Shown here: piece after piece, positions 36,367-48,126 of the stretch | Layout of the letters: the number at the start of each line of letters is the position of its first letter | Position numbering within the stretch: position 1 is the first letter of the stretch | Origin: Apostichopus japonicus | Taxonomy: Eukaryota; Echinodermata; Holothuroidea; Aspidochirotida; Stichopodidae | Direction of reading: 5' to 3' | NCBI RefSeq assembly: GCF_037975245.1 | Contig: NC_092577.1 | Location: 16,196,013 to 16,260,012 of the forward strand | DNA: 64,000 bases | Notes under the pieces: generated by a model | What the model saw: the letters and a program-made list of their open reading frames with translations, nothing else | Told to the model about the DNA's origin: nothing | Database searches by the model: none | Translations under genes and position numbers: made by a program

Positions 36367-37312
36367 CGCTATTCCGAAATGAAAAATATGTGAACATGGA
36401 GCGCACGTGCCCTAACTGCAGCGGTGAAATCAAATGAAATACAATTACCACAGAAATAGAACACGTTCCGTGAATACAAGACATATGACCGGTAGACTAT
36501 ATTACGTCCCATATCGCACCGTGTATATCGCGCCGTATCGTATTATAGGCTCATGGCCAATATGGAAGCGATCCTCACCAGATTGGGGTATGATCATCGA
36601 CAAATTCAAAAGAGAAGGGGCGAGTCATGTTTAACAGGTAGGGCCTAGCCTAGGTTAGGACTACCAATGCATTTCAAATTTACGTTTGCTAAATGGGCCC
36701 CGTTTACTGCTCTTAACGTTATAGGCCTAGATATGGAACAAGCGCCTATGAGCAGGCACACCGTATCTATACCTACACAAGGCCTACAGTATTAATTCGA
36801 TAATATCCTTAAAAAACATCACTGTTTTTACCACAATTTTAGGCTTAAATAACAACCATAGCTTAGACCTACTTCCTACAACTGATTAAGCAGTTGCAGT
36901 GTACTAACGTAGCTTATCAGACTACCGAACGAAAGGCAAAGAAGACTAAACGAAGTAACGAACACGTTACTACGGTAATATTGGAACGTATTGTTAGGGC
37001 CGCAGTATTCGGGAACCATCAGTATTCGGGCACCTTGTTTAATATACTGCTAGCTTAGTTCATATAGCATACCCAACTTACACGTAGGGCCTAGCCAAGT
37101 CTATACTATAATTCTTATCACAAAATGGAAATTTTGGAATAAAAAGTAGGAAGGGTGATCGAAATGTTGGAGAGATTTGATTTGGGAGTACATGGGTGAT
37201 ATGGAGTGAACATTTTATGAAGAAAGTGACACAGGGTACTGTAGAATGGGAGAGACACATCATAGAAATTCTAAAGGAAACAGACTAACCAGCTCTTTAC
37301 TTTCCATTTCAG

Positions 37313-37428
37313 AAGATAGAGGAGGCAGCCCTCGAGGATGATACATTGCAGGAGTGCTTCAAATGTGCCAATTAGGAGATAGCGGAAACAAAGCTGAAAA
37401 AACACAAGAGGAACTGCTCAGGTAGAAG
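37313..37428 (+). pseudogene. Zinc-finger exon of the HECT-like gene
   Basis: Acceptor tttccatttcag and donor gtatga bound 116 bp. The product KIEEAALEDDTLQE is followed by C-F-K-C, twelve residues, then H-K-R-N-C, a C2HC-type zinc finger spacing. One of the twelve is a TAG stop. The exon ends two bases into a codon, matching the downstream cassette exons. Confidence 0.6.
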
Positions 37429-37551
37429 GTATGAGCCATGCCCACCCCCAGCCATCGAAATTTTGCTATAATATAGATTCTCGAACACAAATTTTACTTC
37501 CAAAGATAACAAATTTAGCACGAGATTGCATGTAATGACACTAAATTGCCC

Positions 37552-39335
37552 AAGGAATCTATGCGGTCACATGCGTGTGTGTGTGGAGGTGCACCTGCTC
37601 GTAATCGCTTAAGAAAGCCAACATTCACGAATGTCTTACTTGGCATGTAGCTTTCCCACATTGAGTACAAGAAGCCTATTGTTTTTGGTGCCCTTTCAAG
37701 GTCAACAGAGGTAACAAACATGTCTACGGAGGTCGTATGTGACTTGTATGTTGCCCATATTGGGAACAAGAGCCCTGTGGTTTTTGGTGCTGTTCCAAGG
37801 TCATTTCTTGTCAACAGAGGTCAACGTGTGTGAAAGACTTGTTATATCAATAACTGGAGAAAGCAAATGTTTACAGAGGTCACATTTGATCTGTATGTTG
37901 CCCATATGGGGTACAAGAACCCTCTGGTTTTTGTTATTCTCCTTTCTTATATAAAATATGTCAACCCCTAACTCCAAGTAGACCCAATTTAGACCAATCA
38001 GCTTGTGCCATGGGGAATGCTAGGGTGGGATACAAGAGATACAATTTTATCTTACTGAGTAGCCATACACCATGACCACTCACTGGTCTTGTCTCCAAGG
38101 AGATAAACCTGTCCTTGCCTAATTATCCTGTTATCCACCATTGTTTGTTGAGTAAATAAACTACTAAGCTGGTGTTCAGACAATCCCTAGACAATGAAGT
38201 GTTGAGTAAATAATGTCACGAGGTGTTTGGGGCAGGAGGCGTAATTTTTTTTGTCCTAGGAGGGTTAGGGGCAATTATCATATATAGGCGTATCCAGACC
38301 CTCGCGCATGCGTGTTACTCGTAAAAAGTTTATAGCTAGTAGTAGTAGTCGTACATACAGTGTGTGCGACGCGATTCACGTTTTGCACACATGTATACGT
38401 ATATGCGTTCGTGCAACAATGGAGACCTGTTCGCCTGACAATCCTTGCGCCAATCTTCAGCTGATATCTTGCTCTAGATTAGAGGTAAAGTGACTCGATA
38501 CAATTCCATATAATAAAGTTATCCTATCACCCAGATTTTAGACACAATGTACGGATTTCATCTGTCGTCATCATTGTGCGCGACGGACATTAATTTAATG
38601 GTTTGGTTAATGTTAATCTGCTAGCCTACATTACATGTCTTTCTAGCTTCACGGTAAACTTAAATGTTACGGTAAACTTTAAATTTATGTACATGGTACT
38701 AATATAGTAGGCCTACATACAAACTGTTTTTATGAACTATCAGTCATTCGGTACTTTATCTGCTTTGCAACATTTTTTAATTGTACAAGTGAAAAATAAT
38801 GATGTGATGATATTGAGGGTGACGAAGTGACGATTTGATCACGCTTTCATTTGTATTTCTTTCAGTTATTTTCTTCAATTCTCACTTGGTAATCCTTGGC
38901 CAAAAAAGCAAACTGCATTACGTGTAAACTGTGCAGCGGAGATCTATTGCTTTGTACAGCGTACATACTGCCCACGTACACCCGGACCCACACATGTGTA
39001 TTACAGCCATCGATGAGTAACGCGTGTCTATGAGTAACACGTATGCGCAAGGGTTTGGATACGCCAATATATGATAATTGCCCCTAACCCTCCTAGGAAA
39101 AAAAAAATACGCGGGCAGGACAGGGATATATAAATCATGACATATTTTGGTGCAACCAATTAACTGGACATATGTGCAATTTGCATACTGTGACATAATG
39201 GTGTTCCTGGTCACAGACAGATCAATGGTGGCTTATTGGGGGGGGGGGGGGAGGTTGCACGAAAGGTATCAAAATAAATGTCGTACCCCTCCCACATTGG
39301 TTTTATTGATTCCTTGCCAAAGGTAAAAGGAATCT
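37552..39335 (+). repeat. Hairpin-family repeat copy (inverted relative to 52.9-53.7 kb), carrying a nested element
   Basis: Starts 'gcccaaggaatctatgcggtcac' with (GT)n, continues with 'aagaaagccaacattcacgaatg', 'ttggcatgtagc' and 'ttgttgagtaaataaacta', and ends at 'ttgattccttgccaaagg'. The same words run in complement through 52895-53735. The homology is broken here by the nested inverted-repeat element at 38239-39113. Confidence 0.75.
38239..39113. mobile_element. Non-autonomous DNA transposon with about 80-bp inverted repeats (875 bp)
   Basis: The left end contains 'tcctaggagggttagggg', 'caattatcatatataggcg' and 'tatccagaccctcgcgcat', running to 'gtgttactc'. The right end (39032-39113) carries the same in complement with few changes, bounded by a gcgta/tacgc pair and A/T runs. 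The interior has no coding capacity. The related repeat at 52.9-53.7 kb lacks it, so that copy works as an empty site. The target duplication is not clear. Confidence 0.8.
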
Positions 39336-39432
39336 ATGTAATCATGTTGGTAAGTGAATGTATGTGTGTGTGCATATGTGTGGTACCTAGGTTAGCCATA
39401 TTGAGTAGATGAACCCTATTTATTTTATGAGG

Positions 39433-40083
39433 TGTTACGTGACCGTTCTCAGACTTAATGTGGAGAACATATCACGTGACATAAAAAGGAAAACACGAGG
39501 ATGATAGTAAGTTTAAAGCATTTATTAAGCTATTTACATGGCAGAACAAAGTATAAATATGAACATAATACATACCTATAGTTTCTTAATTCAATTAACG
39601 TCTTTCTGGACCTGGGAGAGCCGAGGGGAGAGTTTCTGCTTAGTTCTGGAGTTACCTTAGTGCTAGGCGGATAGTGTCCAGGTTTGCTTTAGAGGTAGTT
39701 CGGCTGGATGTAGAGAAAGTTCAGGTAGAGCGACGAGAATCCATTACAGAGTAGTAGGTCGGAGTTAAATATATACTGTGTTTAAAATGGGCACAGTAAT
39801 CAAGCCAAGGAATCATCAGAGGTGTGGCGACAACCTCTGAACGGAACGAACGGAGAAAACAGAGGGCGCTCAATCGGGCGTCTGCGGCTTTTATACCCGG
39901 AGTGTAAAAGAAGGTTCTAGTAGGCTATGAATATTCACGAAGTCTGCGAAACACTTTGTTGGCGAGTTCCAGTTATGTAGAATGCGTGAGCGCATCTAGG
40001 ATCGTAACAATTGGAAGACTCGGAGACTTCAATGGTAACTTATATAACGTAATAGGGTAGGTGAATAAGTGGGTTACATAACA
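39433..40083 (-). mobile_element. Solo LTR (651 bp)
   Basis: The ends TGTTACGTGACC and GGTTACATAACA form short inverted repeats with TG...CA tips. Flanks GAGG and GAGA suggest a 4-bp target duplication within a related 'gaggtcaa' repeat. In complement there is a TATAAAAG box (39888-39895) and downstream an AATAAA signal (39521-39526), in the right order for an LTR promoter and polyadenylation site on the minus strand. No internal retroviral-type genes are next to it. Confidence 0.7.
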
Positions 40084-40625
40084 GAGATCAACGGTCATTT
40101 GAGGTCAATATGGCTGAAAAACTGAAAACCTTGTAATCGGGCTAGCTCAATAGGGGAAACTTGGATGAAACTCAAAGTTAGTATGTAAGTCGGCTCTATT
40201 GAGTAGAAGCACCCTATTAAATTTGTAGGAAGTCAAAGGTCATTTGAGATCAATATGGGTTAAGTCAACAAAACTTTGTATTAGGGCAAACTCAATAGGG
40301 GAAAGGTGGATGAAAGTCAAACTTGGTACATAGGTTAGCCATATTGAGTTCATGAACCCTGTTTATTTTTTTTAAGAGGTCAAAGGTCAATTGAGGTTAT
40401 TATTATGGGTGAAGTGTTGAGAAACTTGTAATCGGGCAAACTCATAAGGGAAACTTCGATGAAACTTGTAGTTAGTATGTTAGTCAGATGAAACATTGAA
40501 TTTTTAAGAGGTCAAAGGTCATTTGAGGTCAATATGGGTGAATTGCTGAAAACCTTGTAATCGGGCAAACTCAATAGAGGAAATGTGGATGAAAATTAAA
40601 CTTGCTAAGTAGGTTAGCCATATAT
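40084..40625. repeat. Diverged tandem repeat, about 170-bp period
   Basis: Units contain 'ggtcatttgaggtcaatatgggt', 'ccttgtaatcgggcaaactcaat' and 'ggatgaaactcaaagttag'. About three and a half copies follow the solo LTR; part of the first lies before it (39350-39432), so the LTR inserted into this array. Confidence 0.75.
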
Positions 40626-40664
40626 AAAAGGCAATCAATCACGACACACATTTTTTTCAAACAG

Positions 40665-42204
40665 TAGCTATGAAGGAAATGATCTGGGAGGTCTGTCATC
40701 TTTAGCAAATGCACCAACACCAGAAAGATAAGTCTGATTCTGCAAATGATAGGTATGCAATGATTTTGTCAGTTTAGCTCTATGCTTTTTGCCTTCACAA
40801 GTTAGATTGTATTTCTACCAATGCTACACCCGCCTCCTTCCCCCCCACCAGACCTGACGACCCTCCAAAAGACCCCTATTTGGGAAATCATAAATCTGTC
40901 ACTGCTGCCACCATAATACACTGTATCTATGCTCCTTCTCACCGATAGTTAAACTAAGAGGGTTTCTTATAATTCATCAGAACTTCTTTCAGGTTTTTGC
41001 GACTTGTAGTCCATTGTTTATACCTACTGGCACTCGTTGAAACTGCAATGAAGTGATAAATTGTACACGTGTGGATTTTATTGCTTACGTTGCTTCAGTA
41101 CATGATACAGTTAATATGGAATCAAAATGATACCCTATGCCTGTATAGTCATGTTTTGAAGTCGCACTTCTGAATATGGTACACCAGCTTGCTGAAAATA
41201 AAGCAGCAGTCATTCCTTTCTTTCCAAGTATATTTCTCAACTTCATGTGATATTTGGGAAGATGCTCATGAGTCCAGCATGTGGGTGATACTGAGAGTCA
41301 TTTCTTCATGTTTTTAACTTGGGCATCGAATATTGTTATTTTCAATAACAGGGATAGAGGAGAAGTGACAGAATCAGTCTTAACAGCACCTAAACTAGAA
41401 ACACAGTCTGCTTCTGCAAATGATAGGTGAGCAGTACAGTTTCAAGAAGTGTGTATGTATGTATATTAGGGCAGTGAGGGTTACCCCGAACTGTGTATCC
41501 GGTTTCACATTTCCAAAAAACCTTGTGCACACAATCGGCACAAACAAAAATCAAAAGCCTAGGCCTACGTAACTTTCTGTGGGCAAGTGAAATCCTTTTA
41601 ACAAAAGCACAAAGGAAAACACACCCACAAACTTTTCTTTGAAAAGTGAAGCTTAAATAGGTTTAAATTTTTCCTTCAGTGCTTTAGTTGGCCTCCTTTC
41701 TTTGCTCATATTCACGGCCTTTTACGCAACACAGTTATAGGAAATAATCGACTTGAGTGTATCGGCCACATGGCTTGATCTTTCGGATTGTTAGATTGTT
41801 TTGTTGTTATAAGAAAATAAGCATTGAGAAAATAAGCATTTCTCACATTGAATACAAATTTATGTTCACGGCGGTTAATTCCATTCGAGAATTATATTGT
41901 GGGGCGAAATGCGGAAGTACAGTAGGGTGGACTCTTCCAAGTTCGAACACTATTATCCTCATAGAGGCAAACATGTCATTCAGGAGTTATTCGTGGCATC
42001 AACTATAAATTATTTTGAATCATTAGTATAGATTGGGAACCTTCATATTTCAGTGAGGTCACATACAAAGGTCATCTCAGTTTGCCTGAAGCTTAAAAAT
42101 GACTTTTTTATACTAATTTAATAAACATTTTATAAACAACAGGGATGGAGAAGATGCACTGGGAGGTTCATCGTCTGTGGCACCAACACCAGAAAGACGG
42201 TCTG
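40665..42204 (+). pseudogene. Duplicated cassette exons (Ser/Thr-rich linker) of the HECT-like gene
   Basis: Three short exons are related: 40665-40752 (GLSSLANAPTPER ... SDSANDR), 41352-41426 (VLTAPKLETQSASAND, clean borders cag/GGATAG and AG/gtgagc) and 42143 to about 42204 (DGEDALGGSSSVAPTPERRS). All begin one base before a codon after an 'aacag' acceptor, and the first two end AATGATAG/gt. They arose by exon duplication and can be skipped without changing frame. The first has a one-base insertion after PER; the third has lost its donor. The product would be a disordered linker. Confidence 0.65.
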
Positions 42205-42319
42205 CTTCTGCGCGTTGCTTACCTATCTTGTTTCAATAGAATTTGACACCTACAGTATATGAAAGCAAATTTCTGCATTTCATGGGCCACCAGTCTTGAA
42301 CCACAAGGAAAACATTTCA

Positions 42320-44197
42320 TGGTTCCTTGCTGCTGTTCATTAGTTCCATTCATAGGGAAATTTATAACAAAGTCCTAGTACAACAACAGCAATTTATGCA
42401 CACAAACTTTTGTTGCGAAAGTTATGCTTAGCCCTGATATCAATTGCAACACACCATACCAAGTTTGACGAAATTCCGACGAATAGTAGGCCACCCACTA
42501 TAGGCCACCCACCCACTAAGTATGGAAATGATCGGTCATTCCCTTGTTGAGTTATCGTGCATACAAACTTTTCATACCCAAATATTGCTAAGCCCGCCCC
42601 CTCAGACACATCAGTGTAAGAAGACTATCTACCAATATCATCATACCAAGTTTCCAAAAACTCAAACTAATTATAGCCAAGTTATTGCAATTTGGAGATT
42701 TTCACGTTTGACCCCGAGACCTCATTAATATTTTTTAACTTTGACCTCGTATAACTTCGCACACGAAGGTCACACAAGGTCAACCTATTGACATTTATGA
42801 TCAGAAGCTACCTTTAACATCTGAAAATAGCATCGAAACTAAAAATCCCCAAAACACGTAAAGGTCACCAGAGGTCAAATTGAGGTCAAGGGTCACCCAG
42901 ATGCGGGTCGACAATTGGCTTACATTGAAGCAACTCCCAACCCTAACGGACAATTCGTTTTCAAGTTATCGCAAAAATACTAGTTTTTTATTATTAATTG
43001 ACCTTTGGTGACCTCGGATTACATGACTGTTACGTTTGAAAATATTCCCCAATACCATTTGCAACTTGTCCCAAAATATCAACCATGTCACACCTTGGCA
43101 CTGGGAGTTATTGCATTAAATCTCTGAAGATTAACTTTGACCTCATATAACTTCACACACAAAGCTCACCCTGGTGTCAACCCATTGACATTTTTGATCG
43201 TAAGGTGCCTTTGATATCCAAATCTAGCATCAAAACCAAACATTTTCTTTTTTGCCCGTTTCCTCCCAAAACAAGCACATTTTTTCTAATGTGACCTTTG
43301 ACCTTTTGACCTTGGTTTCAGATGTAGTTTTATTTCCTGATTCCAAAAACCAAAACGACAAGTCTGCACAGCCATCCTAACTCCGAACGAAAAACCTTTA
43401 CCCCATATAACTTCGCACAAAAAGGTCACACGGGGTCAACCTATTGACATTTATGATTAGAAGCTACCTTTCACATCGGAAAATAGCATCAAAACGGTAA
43501 AAATCCCCAAACCACGTAAAGGTCACCAGAGGTCAAATTGAGGTCAAGGGTCACCCAGATGCGGGTCGACAATTGGATTACATTGAAGCAACTCCCAACC
43601 CTAACGGACATTTTGTTCTCAAGTTTTCGCAAAAATACTACTTTTTTATCATTAATTGACCTTTGTTGACCTTCGATCATATTACCGTTATGTTTGGAAA
43701 CGATCCCTTACCCCATTCACAACTACTCCCAAAATATCAACCATGTCGGACCCTGTCAATGGGAGTTATTGCTGTTTTTAATATATTGGTTTTTGGCATC
43801 TAACTGACCTTTGGTGACCTTTGCCGGCACCAAAATCAATAGGGTTCATCTAGTCACAATGGGCCACCCACCCACCATGTATGGTAGTGATCGGCAATTC
43901 CCTTGTTGAGTTATTGTGCATACAAGCTAAAGCGTCACACACACACACATTTTTGTATTACATTCACACCGAGGACCCCATTGTATTTTCCATTGTTCAA
44001 ATCCACGTACCCTAACCTTAACAATACCCCATACAATAGAATTCTTCCGAGGACGTGGTAATTCTTTAGAAATCACAACCGAGGACCTGAAATTCTTTTC
44101 TTCAAGTCCTCGGTCAGATAGCAAAAGAAACGCGCACATACACACACACGCCAACCTGAATACATAGGTTCCTTTGCTTTTAGCAAGGAACCAAAAA
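42320..44197. repeat. AGGTCA-rich repeat with hairpin terminus
   Basis: It starts with words seen in the 13.7-15.2 kb array (aagcccgccccctc, gcaatttggagatttt) and continues with two units like those at 35.2-36.2 kb ('cgcacacgaaggtcacac', 'aaaggtcaccagaggtcaa', 'gacaattcgtt'). It ends with (CA)n (43937-43950, 44141-44150) and the hairpin 'ggttcctttgcttttagcaaggaacc' (44167-44193). Confidence 0.8.
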
Positions 44198-44520
44198 TGA
44201 AGAGAACAAAGGCATACGTTTGAGCTTGTCCAATGAATTCTTGGTTTATCGCCGAAGGTTCAAGTAACATACGTATATGATGGTGATGACACGTGTTTGT
44301 ATGTGTATGTGGGTTTATTCTCATCCATATTAGTGAGTAAGCGGTGTTTGAATAAAATTGGGAAAATAAAATTGTCAAAATTATCAAAAGTGTCAATATT
44401 TCTGCGACTGTGTGAATGATTTTAATGAAATTTTATGCAAATGCTAGGCAGTGTATTTTATGTCTGATACTAGGTCTCATTTCATTAATACATGGAAGGT
44501 TTGTAGTGAAGTATTGTTTT

Positions 44521-45420
44521 TGGTTCCTTGCCGAAGGCTTAATGAACCTTATGTGATGATGATGTTGTATGTATGTGTGTATGTATGTGTGTGTAACACA
44601 TTCTTGTAATTGGCCAAAACTCAAAGACGGTCATAGGGATAATTCTCAAACTTGGTATTTGTGTCACCCATGCAACCGTATGGCTGATTTTTATGAAACT
44701 TGATTTGATAGAATTTGTATGTAGTGTAGTTTATGACTGTGTGATACTAGGCCTCATCTCATTAATATGTGCAAGGGACAGAGCTAAACATTGTTTTGGT
44801 CACAGTAATCTTGTAATCAGGCAAACTAAAAGGAAATAAGTGGGATCAACCTTGGTAGGTTTGTCCATGGTGAGTAGATGAAGCCTATTTCGTTTCACAT
44901 GGATCTCATGTATTAATGAGTGGGCAGAGCTGAAAGTAAATTTCTTCAAATTTCACTATCTCTGCAACCATGTCGTAAATTGTTATGATGTAATAGGTAG
45001 ATAGTGTATTTTATGCATGTGTGATACTCTGCCACATCTCATTATTACCTGCAACCATGTAGAAAATTTATATGAAACTAGGACATTTGATGGAATGGGA
45101 AGGCAGTGTTTTCCATGCAAGTGTGATACAAAGTGGTGTGTAATATATATGCACAATGGTAATGGTTATTTAAAGTTTGTACTTGTGCATTAAAGGCAAG
45201 GAAGTACAAAATGTAGTCATTTCTTGTTTTTAATCCTTATCAAAGCAAAAGCTATCAAGCTTGTGCATATGAGTGTGTGTTTCAGTGTTACTACGAAACC
45301 CTTGTAAGCACAATACAGGAGATCACTACAAAGTTTCAACATGGCATATAGGTTATCCATATAGGGGGACAAACATTATTTTTTATAGGGGGACAACCAT
45401 TAAGCATTATTTATTATGAT
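44521..45420. repeat. Second hairpin-family copy in the HECT gene intron
   Basis: Begins with 'ggttccttgccgaaggcttaatgaacc' and (GT)n, then repeats 'gagtagatgaagcctat', 'attaatgagtgggcagagc' and 'tctgcaaccatg' at a spacing of roughly 250 bp. No gene is seen in it. Confidence 0.65.
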
Positions 45421-45507
45421 ACAACTACATTATTTATTATGATGTATACTTAGTTGATTAAATTTTCCCAACATGTTACCATGAGGTTTGTAATGTCACT
45501 TCCACAG

Positions 45508-45609
45508 ATATGTCGACGAGTATATTAATCTGCTGGAGCCAGTTTATTCTAGTGATGAGGAACTTCAATGTGCTATTGAAGAGAGCTTGAATGATGCAGA
45601 CAACACCAG
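45508..45609 (+). CDS. UIM exon of the HECT-like gene
   Basis: Acceptor cacttccacag and donor gtaatt bound 102 bp with no stop. The product (YVDEYINLLEPVYSSDEEL, then QCAIEESLNDADNT) contains DEELQCAIEESLND, a good match to the ubiquitin-interacting motif (acidic patch, then L-x-x-A-I-x-x-S-L). Phase matches the exons on both sides. A UIM beside a HECT domain would help bind ubiquitin chains. Confidence 0.75.
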
Positions 45610-46252
45610 GTAATTTAGAAAATGAAGCATTTTCATTCAATAACAGAGTCAATGGTATCTATACAATCAATACAGAGTGTGAATATATATGTAATGATTC
45701 TTGTGTGTGCTTGTAAACATATGTCAGTCATACCTAACTGTATTGAGTTCATAACTGGTTTGTTTGTTCCTGATTATCCTTATTGTGAAACTGTGCCAAA
45801 TCCATCATGTCACGTGTAGTGTGATCAAGTTCATTCAGGGGGGAGGGGGGCATGATGTAGCAGTATCAGTTAGTCCCAGTCACACATGGCTCAGCCATCA
45901 ACAACTGCATAATATTTTTTTTTAATGAAACATCTGTTAGTGGAGCTGTATAGCAGTCTATGAGTTTGAGAAAATATGATGATTGCTTTGTTTCACTAGT
46001 GTTGCCACACAGTGATAACGGACAAGTTGCTACCACCTCTGAACATCTGTGAAAGTAGCTGAAGGCCGATAGATTCATTACCATATGTCAGATGGGATAT
46101 AAAATGGGTGTAATGAGAGTGGGATGGGTGAGGAGAAGGATTACTTGATAAGGATAAGTAATTCATCCCTTTAGGGGCCCCTCACATACGTGAATCCATG
46201 ACCATAAGTGATTTTGTCAGGAAATACAAATCAGTATATTTCTTATTTGCAG

Positions 46253-46353
46253 CTCTGCATATGTCAGTGCTGTATATGTTATTTTGAAACAATTATTTGT
46301 TTTCGCATGCAAAATGCTGGATTTCATCTTTCGAATAAGGGAATATTTTCAAG
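46253..46353 (+). CDS. Possible extra exon
   Basis: This block is open between a ttatttgcag acceptor and a strong donor ttcaag/gtaagc, but it would leave the wrong phase for the next HECT exon, whereas skipping it keeps the frame. It is either an alternative or chance exon, or has suffered an indel. Confidence 0.25.
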
Positions 46354-46438
46354 GTAAGCGGTTATGGTATCAAGACCTTTTGATGAAACTTGGGATTCAA
46401 TCGCTAATAAGTTGTGCTTCACATGTATCCATTTTCAG

Positions 46439-46662
46439 TGATGCCACCATTCTCAAGGCCAAGCTGCAAGAGAAGTTAAAACAATTTCAATCTCTACGGG
46501 ATGGTGAAAAAGTTGATGTAGTGGTGAGGCGAAGATAAGTCCTTCGTAGTGCTGCTGAGGCAATCACAGCACAGGACGGATTTTCGTTTACAAGGATCCA
46601 GTCGTCTCCTTTTCAGGGGAAGAGGCAGTGGACCTTGGTGGTCCAAAAAGAGAGTTTGTCAG
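46439..46662 (+). pseudogene. HECT domain, N-terminal exon
   Basis: Begins after tgtatccattttcag and ends AG/gtgagt. Reads DATILKAKLQEKLKQF, RDGEKVDVVVRRR, then a TAA. In a shifted frame after one missing base it reads VVSFSGEEAVDLGGPKREFV. FSGEEAVDLGGPKREF is the hallmark start of the HECT fold (GE-x-AVD-x-GGPxREF). Confidence 0.8.
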
Positions 46663-47276
46663 GTGAGTATCAATTCTTTATCCAATCCTTGTGGAAAGGG
46701 AATCTTTGGAGTCGTGTGCGTGTGTTGCACCCCTTGTAATACGAACCATTTCCCGACCAAAAAAATTAACATAACCAGAACCAACTATGCTAATTGAGCT
46801 TTGAACTACTCAACATGAAAAATGCTAAAAGTTCATGCTTAGTATGTATGTTATTCATATATAATGAGTGTATTATTCATATATAATGAGTGTATAATCA
46901 CCTTGGGTTTTTGGTCGAGGTGAAAGATCATATGAGGAAAACACAATTAACATAAAAAGTCTGCTGGATACAGTTGTAGTCATCCATTCAACATGGGATG
47001 GTTGAACAATTGGATGACCATTGAGTGGTAGTATAGACCAGAGATAATCATCTTTAAATATGGTTGGTATGGTATGCAAGTTCTGGCATCAACAGAGACA
47101 CTGTTGTCTTTGGTGGACACAATTGGATTGTTGCTAAGAGAGGAAAATGCCAACAGAAGAGAATTCAACCTTAAGATTTATGTTTACATGGAAATAAGTT
47201 TCTAATATGTTCTGTCACTGTAATAATGAGGGGTTTAACTCCAATTGAAATAATTATGCAGATATCATCAATATTG

Positions 47277-47420
47277 ATTCCTTGCCGAAGGCGAAAGGAA
47301 TCTATGCAGTCACCTGCAGTGGGCTCATATATGGTAGGTAGGTTGCCCATAGTGAGCAGATGATCCCTTGGTGGAGGTCAAACATTACAAAATTACTCCC
47401 AAGTCCAAATCTGATACCCC
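47277..47420. repeat. Truncated hairpin-family start
   Basis: The hairpin 'ttccttgccgaaggcgaaaggaa' with 'tctatgcagtcac' opens the fragment, which soon diverges. It lies in the intron before the split HECT exon. Confidence 0.65.
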
Positions 47421-47674
47421 ACAACTACAATTTTCTAGCAAAGACCGTGGTTCACTTTTATTATATACCCTACTTGCTGTTTAGCACCTCTGCAACAGTG
47501 TTTACCAAAGCTTAGTTTATAGTCACATTATATATTTTGTACCTATCATATCTGCTGTCATACTAGCAACAATACATGTGTGTGAAGGATATTTCACACC
47601 ATACCCCATGTCAATCCCCTTTGCAATGAAACACATCTTTATATATGACAAAACATTGTATTTTTTCCCATCAG

Positions 47675-48126
47675 GTTGGCCGTACAGCAGTTGCCACAGT
47701 TAGGCATCTTTGAGGGGAAGCAGAGCAAATTGTATTTTGCTCACGAGATAAATCTTCTTGAGAAAGGCCTGTACAGACTTGCAGGGCAAATGACTGCATG
47801 GAGCATACTCCATGGGGGTATGGGCTTCCCTATGATACTTTTTAAGAAAAAGTCACCCAGGAAAGAACCTGGGCACGAAAACCAAACCACCAAACGACTG
47901 ATCCGCTCTCAGCCCCACTCCCCTTGCATCGGGACTGTGACTGTGTGATCATCGTCAGGTGTGCATCACCATTCCCTAAAAGAACAGATACTACACATGA
48001 TCTTAGCCAAAAGGCTTCCATATGATACACCCACTACTCTATTCGATGATGTGCGGGATCAGTGCTACAGATAAATTTTCAATCCAAGACATCACAGATG
48101 CAGATGTGCTCTGCCATTTACAGAAG
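47675..48126 (+). pseudogene. HECT exon split by a retroposed insertion
   Basis: The exon opens after ttttttcccatcag with LAVQQLPQLGIFEG and continues KGLYRLAGQMTAWSILHGGM, then is interrupted at 47839-48012. Beyond the second copy of the target duplication the same frame resumes (ATDKFSIQDITDADVLCHLQ) and ends at AAG/gtgaga. Without the insertion and one duplicate the exon is 262 bp, open, and in phase with its neighbours. The insertion is therefore the lesion here, not drift. Confidence 0.8.
47839..48012 (-). mobile_element. Retroposed sequence headed by a U2 snRNA fragment
   Basis: Flanked by direct repeats GGCTTCC[C/A]TATGATAC (47823-47838 and 48013-48028; 15 of 16 identical). Read on the minus strand it starts with bases matching U2 snRNA positions of about 12-46 (34 of 35 with the adjacent GCC; TTGGCTAAGATCATGTGTAG, then TATCTGTTCT) and continues with unrelated sequence. 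It ends with a hairpin, CCCAGG-ttctt-TCCTGGG, and an A-rich tail (cttaaaaa). This is the layout of a LINE-mobilised SINE or chimeric snRNA retrocopy. No U2 2A stem or Sm site follows, so it is not a working U2 gene. Confidence 0.75.

Noticed and set aside
36562-36637. A firm first exon of the HECT-like gene
   Set aside because: The ATG and donor look good, but the exit phase does not fit the next supported exon; kept only as a possibility within the gene entry.
47980-48015. A functional U2 snRNA gene
   Set aside because: Only about 35 nt match; the stem-loops, Sm site and 3' box are absent and the copy lies within a retroposed insert with target duplications.
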